A DNA stretch of 64,000 nt from NCBI RefSeq assembly GCF_034347405.1, contig NZ_CP133778.1, forward strand, positions 1,798,001 to 1,862,000, in the 5' to 3' direction. The position numbers were made by a program, and so were the translations under genes. Shown in pieces: positions 51,724-59,498 of this stretch. Under the pieces are notes generated by a model that had not been told where the DNA came from, did not search any database, and saw only the letters and a list, made by a program, of their open reading frames with translations. The stretch is from Pseudomonas sp. CCC3.1. GTDB lineage: Bacteria; Pseudomonadota; Gammaproteobacteria; Pseudomonadales; Pseudomonadaceae. Position 1 is the stretch's first letter. Every line of letters starts with the position of its first letter.

Positions 51724-52293
51724 ATGTCTATCGAGTTAACCCTTATTCCCGACGGTTCGGTCAGAACCTGTGCGTTGAGCGATACGCGAGACAGCGCCCA
51801 TGTTGACCTTGAGGGGTTATTCCCGAAGTTTCCTGCGCTTGACGGTACGTTTGCGATCTTTTGGCTGGATCAGTTGAAGGGCCGCCACATCGTGGGGTTC
51901 AGCACTGAGGGCTCAAATTTGCTGGCGGTGATTTCGCTGCCCACAGTGCCGCACAGCTGTGGTCGCGAGCAGTATTACGGGGCAATCATGGAACGCTGCT
52001 ACAAAGAGCGTGATTCCATTCTGTCGTTTTTGCGCAAATCGTTGAGTTTTGAGGGCATCAATGGGCGCTGCGTGCGCAGTTTCATCCTTTACAAACTGGT
52101 GCGCCAGTTGCAGTTGGACAGCGTGCCGGTGTGGGAAGACAATCCCCATACACGTGATCAGCGTTGTGGTGAAATTTTGATAGGTGGGCGCGGGTCAGAA
52201 CGCTACGAGCCCAATCGCAAGATAGACGTAGTGTTTGGGTCCAGCAGCAGCGCGTGCCTGGTGATTGATTTGGGTGAATGGCGCTGGAATTAG
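51724..52293 (+). CDS. Unrecognised protein between flhB and flhA (189 aa)
   Basis: From ATG 51724 (ACGGAGATGCG upstream) the protein has 189 residues. It opens MSIELTLIPDGSVRTCALSD and ends VIDLGEWRWN. It has no signal peptide or long hydrophobic segment and contains six cysteines. No domain is recognised. It lies between flhB and flhA, behind its own dyad and in front of tandem and dispersed repeats, so it may be an accessory insertion. Other pseudomonads also carry hypothetical genes in this interval, but whether they are homologous cannot be told here. Confidence 0.7.
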   Translation: MSIELTLIPDGSVRTCALSDTRDSAHVDLEGLFPKFPALDGTFAIFWLDQLKGRHIVGFSTEGSNLLAVISLPTVPHSCGREQYYGAIMERCYKERDSILSFLRKSLSFEGINGRCVRSFILYKLVRQLQLDSVPVWEDNPHTRDQRCGEILIGGRGSERYEPNRKIDVVFGSSSSACLVIDLGEWRWN

Positions 52294-52325
52294 CGTGCAG
52301 GCCAGCCAGCCGTGACCCCGGTTTT

Positions 52326-52385
52326 GATCTGGCATGTGATCTGGTTTTTGATCTGGTTTTTGATCTGGTTTTTTGATCTTGATCT
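52326..52385. repeat. 12 bp tandem repeat (GATCTGGTTTTT)
   Basis: Three close copies of GATCTGGTTTTT (52338-52374), flanked by a degenerate copy at 52326 and partial GATCTT/GATCTA units. It starts 32 bp after the unrecognised gene and is prone to slippage. Confidence 0.85.
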
Positions 52386-52640
52386 ACCCGCCCCTTCGGG
52401 AGGCCGAGTGTAGGTTTCGCGTAGTGGGTTGACCGGCATGGATGCCGGGAGAGCTGCGCTGGGCCATGGAAGGCCCGTCGCAGCGTGCCCACGGAGCGGG
52501 ACCGGAGCGAGGGAACCTGAGCGCAGCGATGGCCGTACGTGGGGGCAAGGACCTTTTGCTTACTTTTGGGGCTGTTTGCCAAAAGTGAGCCGCCGTAAGG
52601 GCGGAACCCGTAAAAAGCCTTCATACATCCAACGGATATG
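52386..52640. repeat. Presumed dispersed Pseudomonas repeat
   Basis: The stretch has internal palindromes (CCGGCATGGATGCCGG; CTTTTGGGGCTGTTTGCCAAAAG) and the sequence GCCGCCGTAAGGGCGGAACC. I recall similar intergenic blocks from other Pseudomonas genomes. Only one copy lies in this window. No gene is supported in it. Confidence 0.45.
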
Positions 52641-52734
52641 TACGTAAACCATTAAAAAGCACTGCCGCTGGCGCGCCAGATCGCAGCCTTCGGCAGCGGC
52701 TACACGTCGTTGTTAAAAGTGCCATTGAGTACAT

Positions 52735-52836
52735 AAATGTAGCTGCGCGATGGCTGCGTAGCCGTCGCAAGCAGACTGTCGCCGTCCTTCAATTAAATCG
52801 GGTTCTCAGGATTTACCATCGTTCGGCAACGGCTAA
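52735..52836. repeat. Diverged, inverted relative of family C
   Basis: On the complementary strand the core (GGTAAATCCTGAG, then AATTGAAGGACGGC, then GGCTACGCAGCC) matches the family C copies at 25862 and 33392. It is shorter and its ends are less perfect. Together with the preceding repeat it fills the gap up to flhA. Confidence 0.6.
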
Positions 52837-52865
52837 GCGGTTCGTGTATGGCCACTTGCCAAAGT

Positions 52866-52882
52866 TGGAAGGCTTCTTGCAG
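52866..52882 (+). promoter_or_regulatory. Sigma-54 promoter of flhA
   Basis: TTGGAAGGCTTCTTGCA has GG at 52867-52868 and GC at 52879-52880 (exact N10). It lies 52 bp before flhA and probably drives flhA-flhF-fleN-fliA. Confidence 0.83.
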
Positions 52883-52933
52883 TGGCAGGCCTCACGGCGC
52901 ATCTGGCGTCAAAAGTTTGCTAAAGGTTTAGGC

Positions 52934-55069
52934 ATGTCATTGGATCGCTCTCAGTTAATCAACACCGCACGCAACGGTCTGGCCGGTTTGGGTCAGGGGC
53001 AGTTAGGCGTGCCGCTGTTGCTGCTGGTGATGCTGGCAATGATGATGCTGCCCATCCCGGCATTCCTGCTGGATGTGTTTTTTACCTTCAACATTGCGCT
53101 GTCGATCGTGGTGTTGCTGGTGTGCGTCTACGCGCTGCGGCCCCTTGATTTCGCGGTGTTCCCGACCATCTTGCTGGTCGCGACGCTCATGCGCCTGGCG
53201 CTCAACGTGGCTTCAACCCGAGTGGTGATGCTCCACGGTCAAGAGGGCCACGCCGCTGCCGGTAAGGTGATTCAGGCATTCGGTGAGGTGGTGATCGGCG
53301 GCAACTACGTGGTCGGTATCGTGGTGTTCGCGATTTTGATGATCATCAACTTTGTGGTGGTGACCAAAGGTGCCGGGCGTATTTCCGAGGTCAGCGCGCG
53401 TTTCACCCTTGACGCCATGCCCGGCAAGCAAATGGCAATCGACGCTGACCTTAACGCCGGCTTGATCGATCAAAACCAGGCCAAGCTGCGCCGCCAGGAA
53501 GTCGCCCAAGAGGCTGAGTTCTACGGCTCTATGGACGGTGCCAGCAAGTTCGTGCGCGGTGACGCTATCGCCGGTCTGTTGATTCTGTTTATCAACCTGA
53601 TCGGCGGCATGGCGGTGGGTATTTTCCAGCACGGCATGAGTTTCAGCGAAGCCGGTAAGGTGTACGCCTTGCTGACCATCGGTGACGGTCTGGTGGCGCA
53701 ATTGCCGTCGCTGCTGTTGTCGACTGCCGCCGCGATCATGGTGACCCGTGCTTCGGGCTCCGAAGACATGGGCAAGCAGATCAATCGTCAGATGTTCGCC
53801 TCGCCCAAGGCGCTGGCGGTATCGGCTGGCTTGATGGCCGTGATGGGCATTGTGCCGGGCATGCCGCACTTCTCGTTTCTCAGCCTGGCCGCTGTTGCCG
53901 GTGGTGCTGCTTACCTGATGTGGAAAAAACAGAACGTGGTCAAGGTGCAGGCCCTGCAAGAGGTGCAGCGCCAGCAAGAGCTGCTGCCTTCGCCAGCCCG
54001 CGCTCAGGAAACCAAAGAGCTGGGTTGGGATGACGTCACGCCCATCGACATGATCGGGCTGGAAGTGGGCTATCGCCTGATCCCGCTGGTGGACCGCAAT
54101 CAGGGTGGGCAGTTGCTGGCGCGGATTAAGGGTGTGCGTAAAAAGCTGTCCCAGGACTTGGGCTTTCTGATGCCGACCGTGCACATCCGCGACAACCTCG
54201 ATTTGGCGCCCAGCGCTTACCGCCTGACCCTGATGGGGGTGATTCTGGCCGAGGCCGAGATTTACCCGGACCGCGAGCTGGCGATTAACCCCGGGCAGGT
54301 GTTCGGCACCCTTAACGGGATTACCGCCAAAGACCCGGCCTTTGGCCTGGAAGCGGTGTGGATCGAAGTCAGCCAGCGCAGTCAGGCGCAATCGCTGGGC
54401 TACACAGTGGTCGATGCCAGTACGGTCGTGGCGACGCACCTGAATCAGATTCTGTACAAGCACTCCCATGAGTTGATTGGCCATGAAGAAGTCCAGCAAT
54501 TGATGCAGTTGCTGGCCAAGTCTTCACCTAAATTGGCCGAAGAGTTGGTGCCCGGCGTCTTGAGCCTGTCGCAGTTGCTCAAGGTCTTGCAGGCGCTGCT
54601 GGCCGAACAGGTGCCGGTACGCGATATACGCAGCATTGCCGAGGCGGTCGCGAACAATGCCCATAAGAGTCAAGATACTGCCGCTTTGGTTGCCGCTGTG
54701 CGGGTCGGCTTGTCCCGCGCCATCGTGCAAAGCATTGTCGGCGTTGAGTCTGAGCTGCCTGTGATCACCTTGGAGCCCAGGTTGGAACAAATATTGCTCA
54801 ATAGTTTGCAGAAGGCAGGTCAAGGTCAGGAAGACGGTGTTTTGCTGGAGCCCAGCATGGCTGAAAAGCTTCAGCGTTCGTTGATCGACGCGGCTCAGCG
54901 TCAGGAAATGCAAGGCAATCCAGTGATCCTGCTGGTGGCCGGCCCGGTACGCGCGATGCTTTCGCGGTTTGGCCGTTTGGCGGTGCCGAACCTGCACGTG
55001 CTGGCGTACCAGGAAATTCCTGACAACAAGCAAGTGACGATCGTTGCGACAGTTGGCCCTAACGGCTGA
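52934..55069 (+). CDS. flhA: Flagellar export gate protein FlhA
   Basis: 711 residues from ATG 52934. The N-terminal membrane domain (about 25-330) with seven to eight segments carries RLALNVASTRVVM and the FHIPEP-type region (GRISEVSARFTLDAMPGKQMAIDADLNAG). The large cytoplasmic domain (about 365-710) docks export chaperones. The protein is the main part of the export gate. The start codon is preceded by only a weak ribosome site (AAAGGTTTAGGC). The flhF start follows after 11 bp. Confidence 0.97.
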   Translation: MSLDRSQLINTARNGLAGLGQGQLGVPLLLLVMLAMMMLPIPAFLLDVFFTFNIALSIVVLLVCVYALRPLDFAVFPTILLVATLMRLALNVASTRVVMLHGQEGHAAAGKVIQAFGEVVIGGNYVVGIVVFAILMIINFVVVTKGAGRISEVSARFTLDAMPGKQMAIDADLNAGLIDQNQAKLRRQEVAQEAEFYGSMDGASKFVRGDAIAGLLILFINLIGGMAVGIFQHGMSFSEAGKVYALLTIGDGLVAQLPSLLLSTAAAIMVTRASGSEDMGKQINRQMFASPKALAVSAGLMAVMGIVPGMPHFSFLSLAAVAGGAAYLMWKKQNVVKVQALQEVQRQQELLPSPARAQETKELGWDDVTPIDMIGLEVGYRLIPLVDRNQGGQLLARIKGVRKKLSQDLGFLMPTVHIRDNLDLAPSAYRLTLMGVILAEAEIYPDRELAINPGQVFGTLNGITAKDPAFGLEAVWIEVSQRSQAQSLGYTVVDASTVVATHLNQILYKHSHELIGHEEVQQLMQLLAKSSPKLAEELVPGVLSLSQLLKVLQALLAEQVPVRDIRSIAEAVANNAHKSQDTAALVAAVRVGLSRAIVQSIVGVESELPVITLEPRLEQILLNSLQKAGQGQEDGVLLEPSMAEKLQRSLIDAAQRQEMQGNPVILLVAGPVRAMLSRFGRLAVPNLHVLAYQEIPDNKQVTIVATVGPNG

Positions 55070-55080
55070 GGGTTTGATTT

Positions 55081-56394
55081 ATGCAAGTGAAGCGATTTTT
55101 CGCCGCCGACATGCGTCAGGCCATGAAACTCATTCGTGACGAGTTGGGGGCTGATGCCGCCATTATTGGCAATCGCCGGATCGCTGGCGGGGTTGAGCTG
55201 ACTGCGGCCCTGGACTACAAATTGTCCGCGCTGGCCCCCAGGGTGCCGAACGTTGAACTGGAAGAAGAGCTGCGCAAGACCCAATCGAAGATTGTGTCGG
55301 CCCAGGCTGAGTTGAGTTTGCGCGGCGAGGGCGATGCCGAGGCCAGCCGTCAGTTGTTCGCAGGCTTGCCGCTGACTGCCGCCGAACCGTTGATTGAGCC
55401 CACGCTGGTTGAGCCTCCGCGCCCGCTGGCCGCGCCTGCGCCGTCGATTGACCAGCGTGCTTTCGACAACATGCGCAATGAGCTCAATGGCCTGCGCGAG
55501 TTGCTCGAAGTGCAACTGGGCTCGCTGGCCTGGAACCAGCTGCAAGGCTCAAGGCCCGAACAGGCCAACTTGTGGCGCCGTTTGCAGCGCATCGGATTGT
55601 CCGGTCCGTTGTCACGCGATTTGTTGGCGCAAGTGGCCCAGATAGATGAGCCGCGTCAGGCCTGGCGGATGTTGCTGGCGTACCTGGCGCGCATGATTAC
55701 AACCCCGGAGCTGGAGCCGCTGGAAGAGGGCGGTGTGATCGCGATGGTCGGTCCCGCAGGCATGGGCAAAACCACAACGCTGGCTAAGCTGGCGGCGCGC
55801 TATGTACTCAAGTACGGCGCGCAAAATATCGCATTGGTGAGCATGGACAGCTTTCGTATCGGCGCCCAGGAGCAGCTTAAAACCCTGGGGCGCATTCTGA
55901 ATGTACCGGTGACCCACGTGGCCCCCGGCCAGTCGTTGGGCCAAACCCTTGAGCCGCTGGTGCGCAAGCGCGTGGTGCTGGTTGATACCGCAGGCCTGCA
56001 AGCCAGCGACCCGGCATTACGCCTGCAACTCGACAGCCTCGCGGGGCGCGGGATCAAGGCGCGCAACTACCTGGTGCTGGCCACGACCAGCCAGAAACAA
56101 GTGCTGGCGGCGGCTTATCTCAGTTACAAGCGCTGCGGGCTGGCGGGTTGCATTCTGACCAAGCTGGATGAAACGGCGAGTCTGGGCGAGGTGTTGAGCC
56201 TGGCAATCGGGCACGCGCTGCCGGTGGCGTATCTCACGGACGGTCCACGGATCCCCGACGATCTCCACTTGCCGCGTCGTCACCAATTGGTGAGCCGGGC
56301 CGTCAGCGTGCAAATGCAGGAAGAACCCAGCGAAGAAGCCATGGCCGATATGTTCGCTGATATCTACCACAGCCCGCCCAAACGGGTTGGCTGA
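55081..56394 (+). CDS. flhF: Polar flagellum GTPase FlhF
   Basis: 437 residues. N-terminal domain (about 1-130) with MQVKRFFAADMRQAMKLIRDELGADA; SRP-type GTPase domain (about 215-420) with G1 GPAGMGKTTTLAKLAA, DTAGLQ and TKLDE. FlhF marks the pole where the flagellum is built and acts opposite FleN for number and place. It follows flhA and precedes fleN by 116 bp. Confidence 0.96.
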   Translation: MQVKRFFAADMRQAMKLIRDELGADAAIIGNRRIAGGVELTAALDYKLSALAPRVPNVELEEELRKTQSKIVSAQAELSLRGEGDAEASRQLFAGLPLTAAEPLIEPTLVEPPRPLAAPAPSIDQRAFDNMRNELNGLRELLEVQLGSLAWNQLQGSRPEQANLWRRLQRIGLSGPLSRDLLAQVAQIDEPRQAWRMLLAYLARMITTPELEPLEEGGVIAMVGPAGMGKTTTLAKLAARYVLKYGAQNIALVSMDSFRIGAQEQLKTLGRILNVPVTHVAPGQSLGQTLEPLVRKRVVLVDTAGLQASDPALRLQLDSLAGRGIKARNYLVLATTSQKQVLAAAYLSYKRCGLAGCILTKLDETASLGEVLSLAIGHALPVAYLTDGPRIPDDLHLPRRHQLVSRAVSVQMQEEPSEEAMADMFADIYHSPPKRVG

Positions 56395-56510
56395 GGCAGT
56401 GATGATTACGTTGCAATGTACCTACATTGATGGTCTGCACGGTGTTGTTCCTGGGGAACACGCAGCAGTCTCTGTAGCCGCGTCTAAGTAAGACAAGGTA
56501 AAAAAAGATC

Positions 56511-57341
56511 ATGGGCAGCATGCATCCCGTACAGGTGATCGCAGTGACCGGCGGCAAGGGTGGCGTCGGTAAAACTAACGTGTCAGTCAATTTGTCCATC
56601 GCATTGGCCGAAATGGGTCGGCGCGTCATGTTGATGGACGCCGACCTCGGGTTGGCGAATGTCGATGTCCTGCTGGGACTGACCCCCAAATTTACCCTGG
56701 CCGATGTGGTCGAGGGGCGTTGTGAGCTGCGTGATGTCTTGCTCCAGGGCCCCGGCGGGATCCGCATCGTGCCAGCAGCTTCGGGCACCCAGAGCATGGT
56801 GCACCTGAGCCCCGCGCAACACGCCGGTCTGATTCAGGCCTTCAGCGATCTGAGCGATAACCTGGATGTGCTGGTCATCGACACCGCCGCCGGGATTGGC
56901 GAATCGGTGGTGAGTTTTGTGCGCGCCGCCCAGGAAGTGCTGCTCGTGGTGTGCGACGAGCCGACCTCGATCACCGATGCCTATGCCTTGATCAAGCTGC
57001 TCAACCGTGACTACGGCATGAACCGCTTCCGGGTTCTGGCGAACATGGCCCAGAGCCCTCAGGAAGGGCGCAACCTGTTCGCCAAACTGACCAAAGTGAC
57101 TGACCGCTTCCTGGACGTGGCCCTGCAATACGTCGGCGCCGTGCCCTACGACGAATGTGTACGCAAGGCTGTGCAAAAGCAGCGTGCGGTGTACGAAGCC
57201 TTCCCGCGTTCCAAGTGTTCGCTGGCGTTCAAGGCCATTGCCCAGAAGGTGGACACCTGGCCGCTGCCGGCTAATCCGCGGGGTCATCTGGAATTTTTTG
57301 TCGAGCGCTTGGTACAGCAAGCGGGTGGGGGACGGGTCTAA
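56511..57341 (+). CDS. fleN: Flagellar number regulator FleN
   Basis: 276 residues of the MinD/ParA family. Deviant Walker A in TGGKGGVGKTNVSVNLS, and LMDADLGLANVDVLLGL. FleN binds FleQ and lowers its activity, keeping one flagellum per pole. A short inverted repeat, TGTTCC-TGG-GGAACA, lies around 56446-56460 in the upstream gap. The stop overlaps the fliA start (TAATG). Confidence 0.96.
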   Translation: MGSMHPVQVIAVTGGKGGVGKTNVSVNLSIALAEMGRRVMLMDADLGLANVDVLLGLTPKFTLADVVEGRCELRDVLLQGPGGIRIVPAASGTQSMVHLSPAQHAGLIQAFSDLSDNLDVLVIDTAAGIGESVVSFVRAAQEVLLVVCDEPTSITDAYALIKLLNRDYGMNRFRVLANMAQSPQEGRNLFAKLTKVTDRFLDVALQYVGAVPYDECVRKAVQKQRAVYEAFPRSKCSLAFKAIAQKVDTWPLPANPRGHLEFFVERLVQQAGGGRV

Positions 57342-58081
57342 TGACTGCCAGCGGCTATCGCATGTACAGCAAGCCGTCGCGTGACAGCCAATATGAGCTG
57401 ATTGAGCGCTACGCGCCGCTGGTCAAGCGCATTGCGTATCACCTGCTGGCGCGTTTGCCCGCCAGCGTGCAGGTCGACGACCTGATCCAGGCGGGCATGA
57501 TCGGCCTGCTTGAAGTGTCGAGCAAATACGACGCCACCAAGGGCGCGAGTTTTGAGACCTACGCGGGTATCCGCATCCGTGGCGCCATGCTCGATGAAGT
57601 GCGCAAGGGTGACTGGGCGCCGCGTTCGGTGCACCGCAACACACGCATGGTCAGTGACGCCATTCGGGTAATTGAAGCTAAAACCGGGTGTGACGCTAAA
57701 GATCACGAAGTTGCGGCCGAACTTAAGTTAAGTCTTGATGATTATTACGCCATCTTGAACGACACCCTGGGCAGCCGCCTGTTCAGTTTCGACGACCTGT
57801 TGCAGGACGGCGAACACGAAGGGCTGCACGAGGATGGCGCCAGTGCTCATCTTGAGCCATCGCGAGACCTGGAGGATGAACGCTTTCAGGCCGCGCTGGC
57901 CGAAGCGATCAGCTTGTTGCCGGAGCGCGAACGGCTGGTGCTGGCGCTGTACTACGACGAAGAGCTCAACCTCAAGGAAATCGGTGAGGTGCTGGGGGTG
58001 AGCGAGTCGCGCGTCAGCCAGTTGCACAGCCAGTGCGCCGCACGATTGCGAGCGCGTCTGGGGCAGTGGCGAGCGCACTGA
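57341..58081 (+). CDS. fliA: Flagellar sigma factor FliA (sigma-28)
   Basis: 246 residues. Region 2 (about 20-95) contains DLIQAGMIGLLEVSSKYD and FETYAGIRIRGAMLDEVRKGDW; region 4 (about 185-240) holds LPERERLVLALYYDEELNLKEIGEVLGVSESRVSQLHSQ. FliA transcribes late flagellar and chemotaxis genes such as fliC here. FlgM, its anti-sigma factor, is not in the window. Confidence 0.97.
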   Translation: MTASGYRMYSKPSRDSQYELIERYAPLVKRIAYHLLARLPASVQVDDLIQAGMIGLLEVSSKYDATKGASFETYAGIRIRGAMLDEVRKGDWAPRSVHRNTRMVSDAIRVIEAKTGCDAKDHEVAAELKLSLDDYYAILNDTLGSRLFSFDDLLQDGEHEGLHEDGASAHLEPSRDLEDERFQAALAEAISLLPERERLVLALYYDEELNLKEIGEVLGVSESRVSQLHSQCAARLRARLGQWRAH

Positions 58082-58094
58082 TCACGTAGTTTCC

Positions 58095-58169
58095 CTGTAG
58101 GAGCGAGCTTGCCTCGCGATCTTTTGATCTTTAAAAGCAAAAGATCGCGAGGCAAGCTCGCTCCTACAG
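58095..58169. repeat. REP-like palindrome, family A copy 8
   Basis: Arms as in the other copies. It lies between fliA and cheY. Confidence 0.9.
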
Positions 58170-58252
58170 GTAATGAATGCCGAATTGATTGAATGGCGCC
58201 TTCAGAGATGAAGTGCGTTTAAGACTGCTTGGAGGTCGAATTGGACAAGAAT

Positions 58253-58624
58253 ATGAAAATCCTCATCGTTGATGACTTTTCAACGATGAGGCGGATCATT
58301 AAAAACCTGTTGCGTGACCTCGGGTTCACCAACACGGTCGAGGCGGATGACGGCACGACTGCGCTTCCGATCCTCAATCTGGGTCACATCGACTTTTTGG
58401 TGACGGACTGGAACATGCCTGGCATGACCGGTATCGAACTGCTGCGCCATGTGCGAGCGGACGAAAAACTCAAGCATTTGCCCGTGCTGATGGTGACTGC
58501 CGAAGCCAAGCGTGAGCAGATCATTGAAGCCGCCCAAGCCGGCGTGAACGGCTATGTGGTCAAGCCGTTCACCGCTATCGCACTCAAAGACAAGATCGAA
58601 AAGATCTTCGAACGCATCGGTTGA
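58253..58624 (+). CDS. cheY: Chemotaxis response regulator CheY
   Basis: 123 residues from ATG 58253, the usual family start MKILIVDDFSTMRR. Asp7/Asp8, phospho-acceptor Asp52 in VTDWNMPG and Lys in YVVKPFT complete the site. CheY-P binds FliM. A GGAGG sits 17 bp before this ATG but only 5 bp before an in-frame TTG at 58241, which would add MDKN; the true start may be the TTG. First gene of cheYZAB-motCD. Confidence 0.95.
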   Translation: MKILIVDDFSTMRRIIKNLLRDLGFTNTVEADDGTTALPILNLGHIDFLVTDWNMPGMTGIELLRHVRADEKLKHLPVLMVTAEAKREQIIEAAQAGVNGYVVKPFTAIALKDKIEKIFERIG

Positions 58625-58644
58625 ACGGTTCCCTGGGGGGCGCA

Positions 58645-59433
58645 ATGGAGCAGAAAGATTCAACAACGGGCGAGTTTGAGTCGACCCTCAAAAAACATGC
58701 TCACGAACTGGTCGAAAGCCTCGAAAAGGGCCAGTTTGGCGACGCCGTGCAATTGATTCATGAGCTCAACCAGACCCGAGATCGCGGCCTGTACCGGGAA
58801 GTCGGCAAGCTGACGCGCGAATTACACAGCGCAATAGTCGATTTTCATATTGATCCGACCATGCCGCGCGCCGAAGAAGTGTCGCAGATCACGGATGCCA
58901 CTGAACGTTTGGCTTATGTTGTAAAGCTGACCGAAGCCGCCGCCAATCGAACCATGGATCTGGTCGAGAACTGTACGCCGCTGGTCAATGGTCTGGGTCA
59001 GGAAGCCAAAGCCTTGAGTGCTGACTGGGGGCGCTTCATGCGCCGTGAAGTCGGTGCACAAGAGTTCCGTGAGCTGGCCCATCGGGTTGACAGTTTTTTG
59101 ACGCGAAGCGAAGCCGAGCAGCAGATTGTCTCCAGTAATCTGACTGACATTCTGCTGGCCCAGGATTACCAGGACCTCACGGGTCAGGTGATCAAGCGCG
59201 TCACGCAGTTGGTCACGGACGTTGAGCGCAATTTGCTCAAACTGGTGCTGATGGCCAGTCAGGTAGATCGTTTCGCCGGGATCGAACATGACCGCGATGC
59301 GCTGCGTGCTGAAAATAATGCGCAAAAAAACCCGGCTAAGGGTGAAGGTCCGCAGATTCATGCCGATAAGCGTAGTGACGTCGTATCCGGCCAGGATGAT
59401 GTTGACGATTTGTTGTCCAGTTTAGGTTTCTAG
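58645..59433 (+). CDS. cheZ: CheY-P phosphatase CheZ
   Basis: 262 residues from ATG 58645 behind GGGGGG. Coiled-coil helices with LTEAAANRTMDLVENCTPLV and the catalytic Gln in AQDYQDLTGQVIKRVTQLV match CheZ. The C-terminal peptide DVDDLLSSLGF binds CheY. CheZ removes phosphate from CheY-P and resets the motor signal. Confidence 0.95.
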   Translation: MEQKDSTTGEFESTLKKHAHELVESLEKGQFGDAVQLIHELNQTRDRGLYREVGKLTRELHSAIVDFHIDPTMPRAEEVSQITDATERLAYVVKLTEAAANRTMDLVENCTPLVNGLGQEAKALSADWGRFMRREVGAQEFRELAHRVDSFLTRSEAEQQIVSSNLTDILLAQDYQDLTGQVIKRVTQLVTDVERNLLKLVLMASQVDRFAGIEHDRDALRAENNAQKNPAKGEGPQIHADKRSDVVSGQDDVDDLLSSLGF

Positions 59434-59498
59434 GTCTTGAGTAGGCGTGCGGGCGCAGTTGTCCGGCGCTGAAAGTCCCTACTTCAAGGAGCACGTAC

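Noticed and set aside
52326..52385. Possible CRISPR-like array
   Set aside because: Units are 12 bp in direct contact, without spacers; it is a simple tandem repeat.
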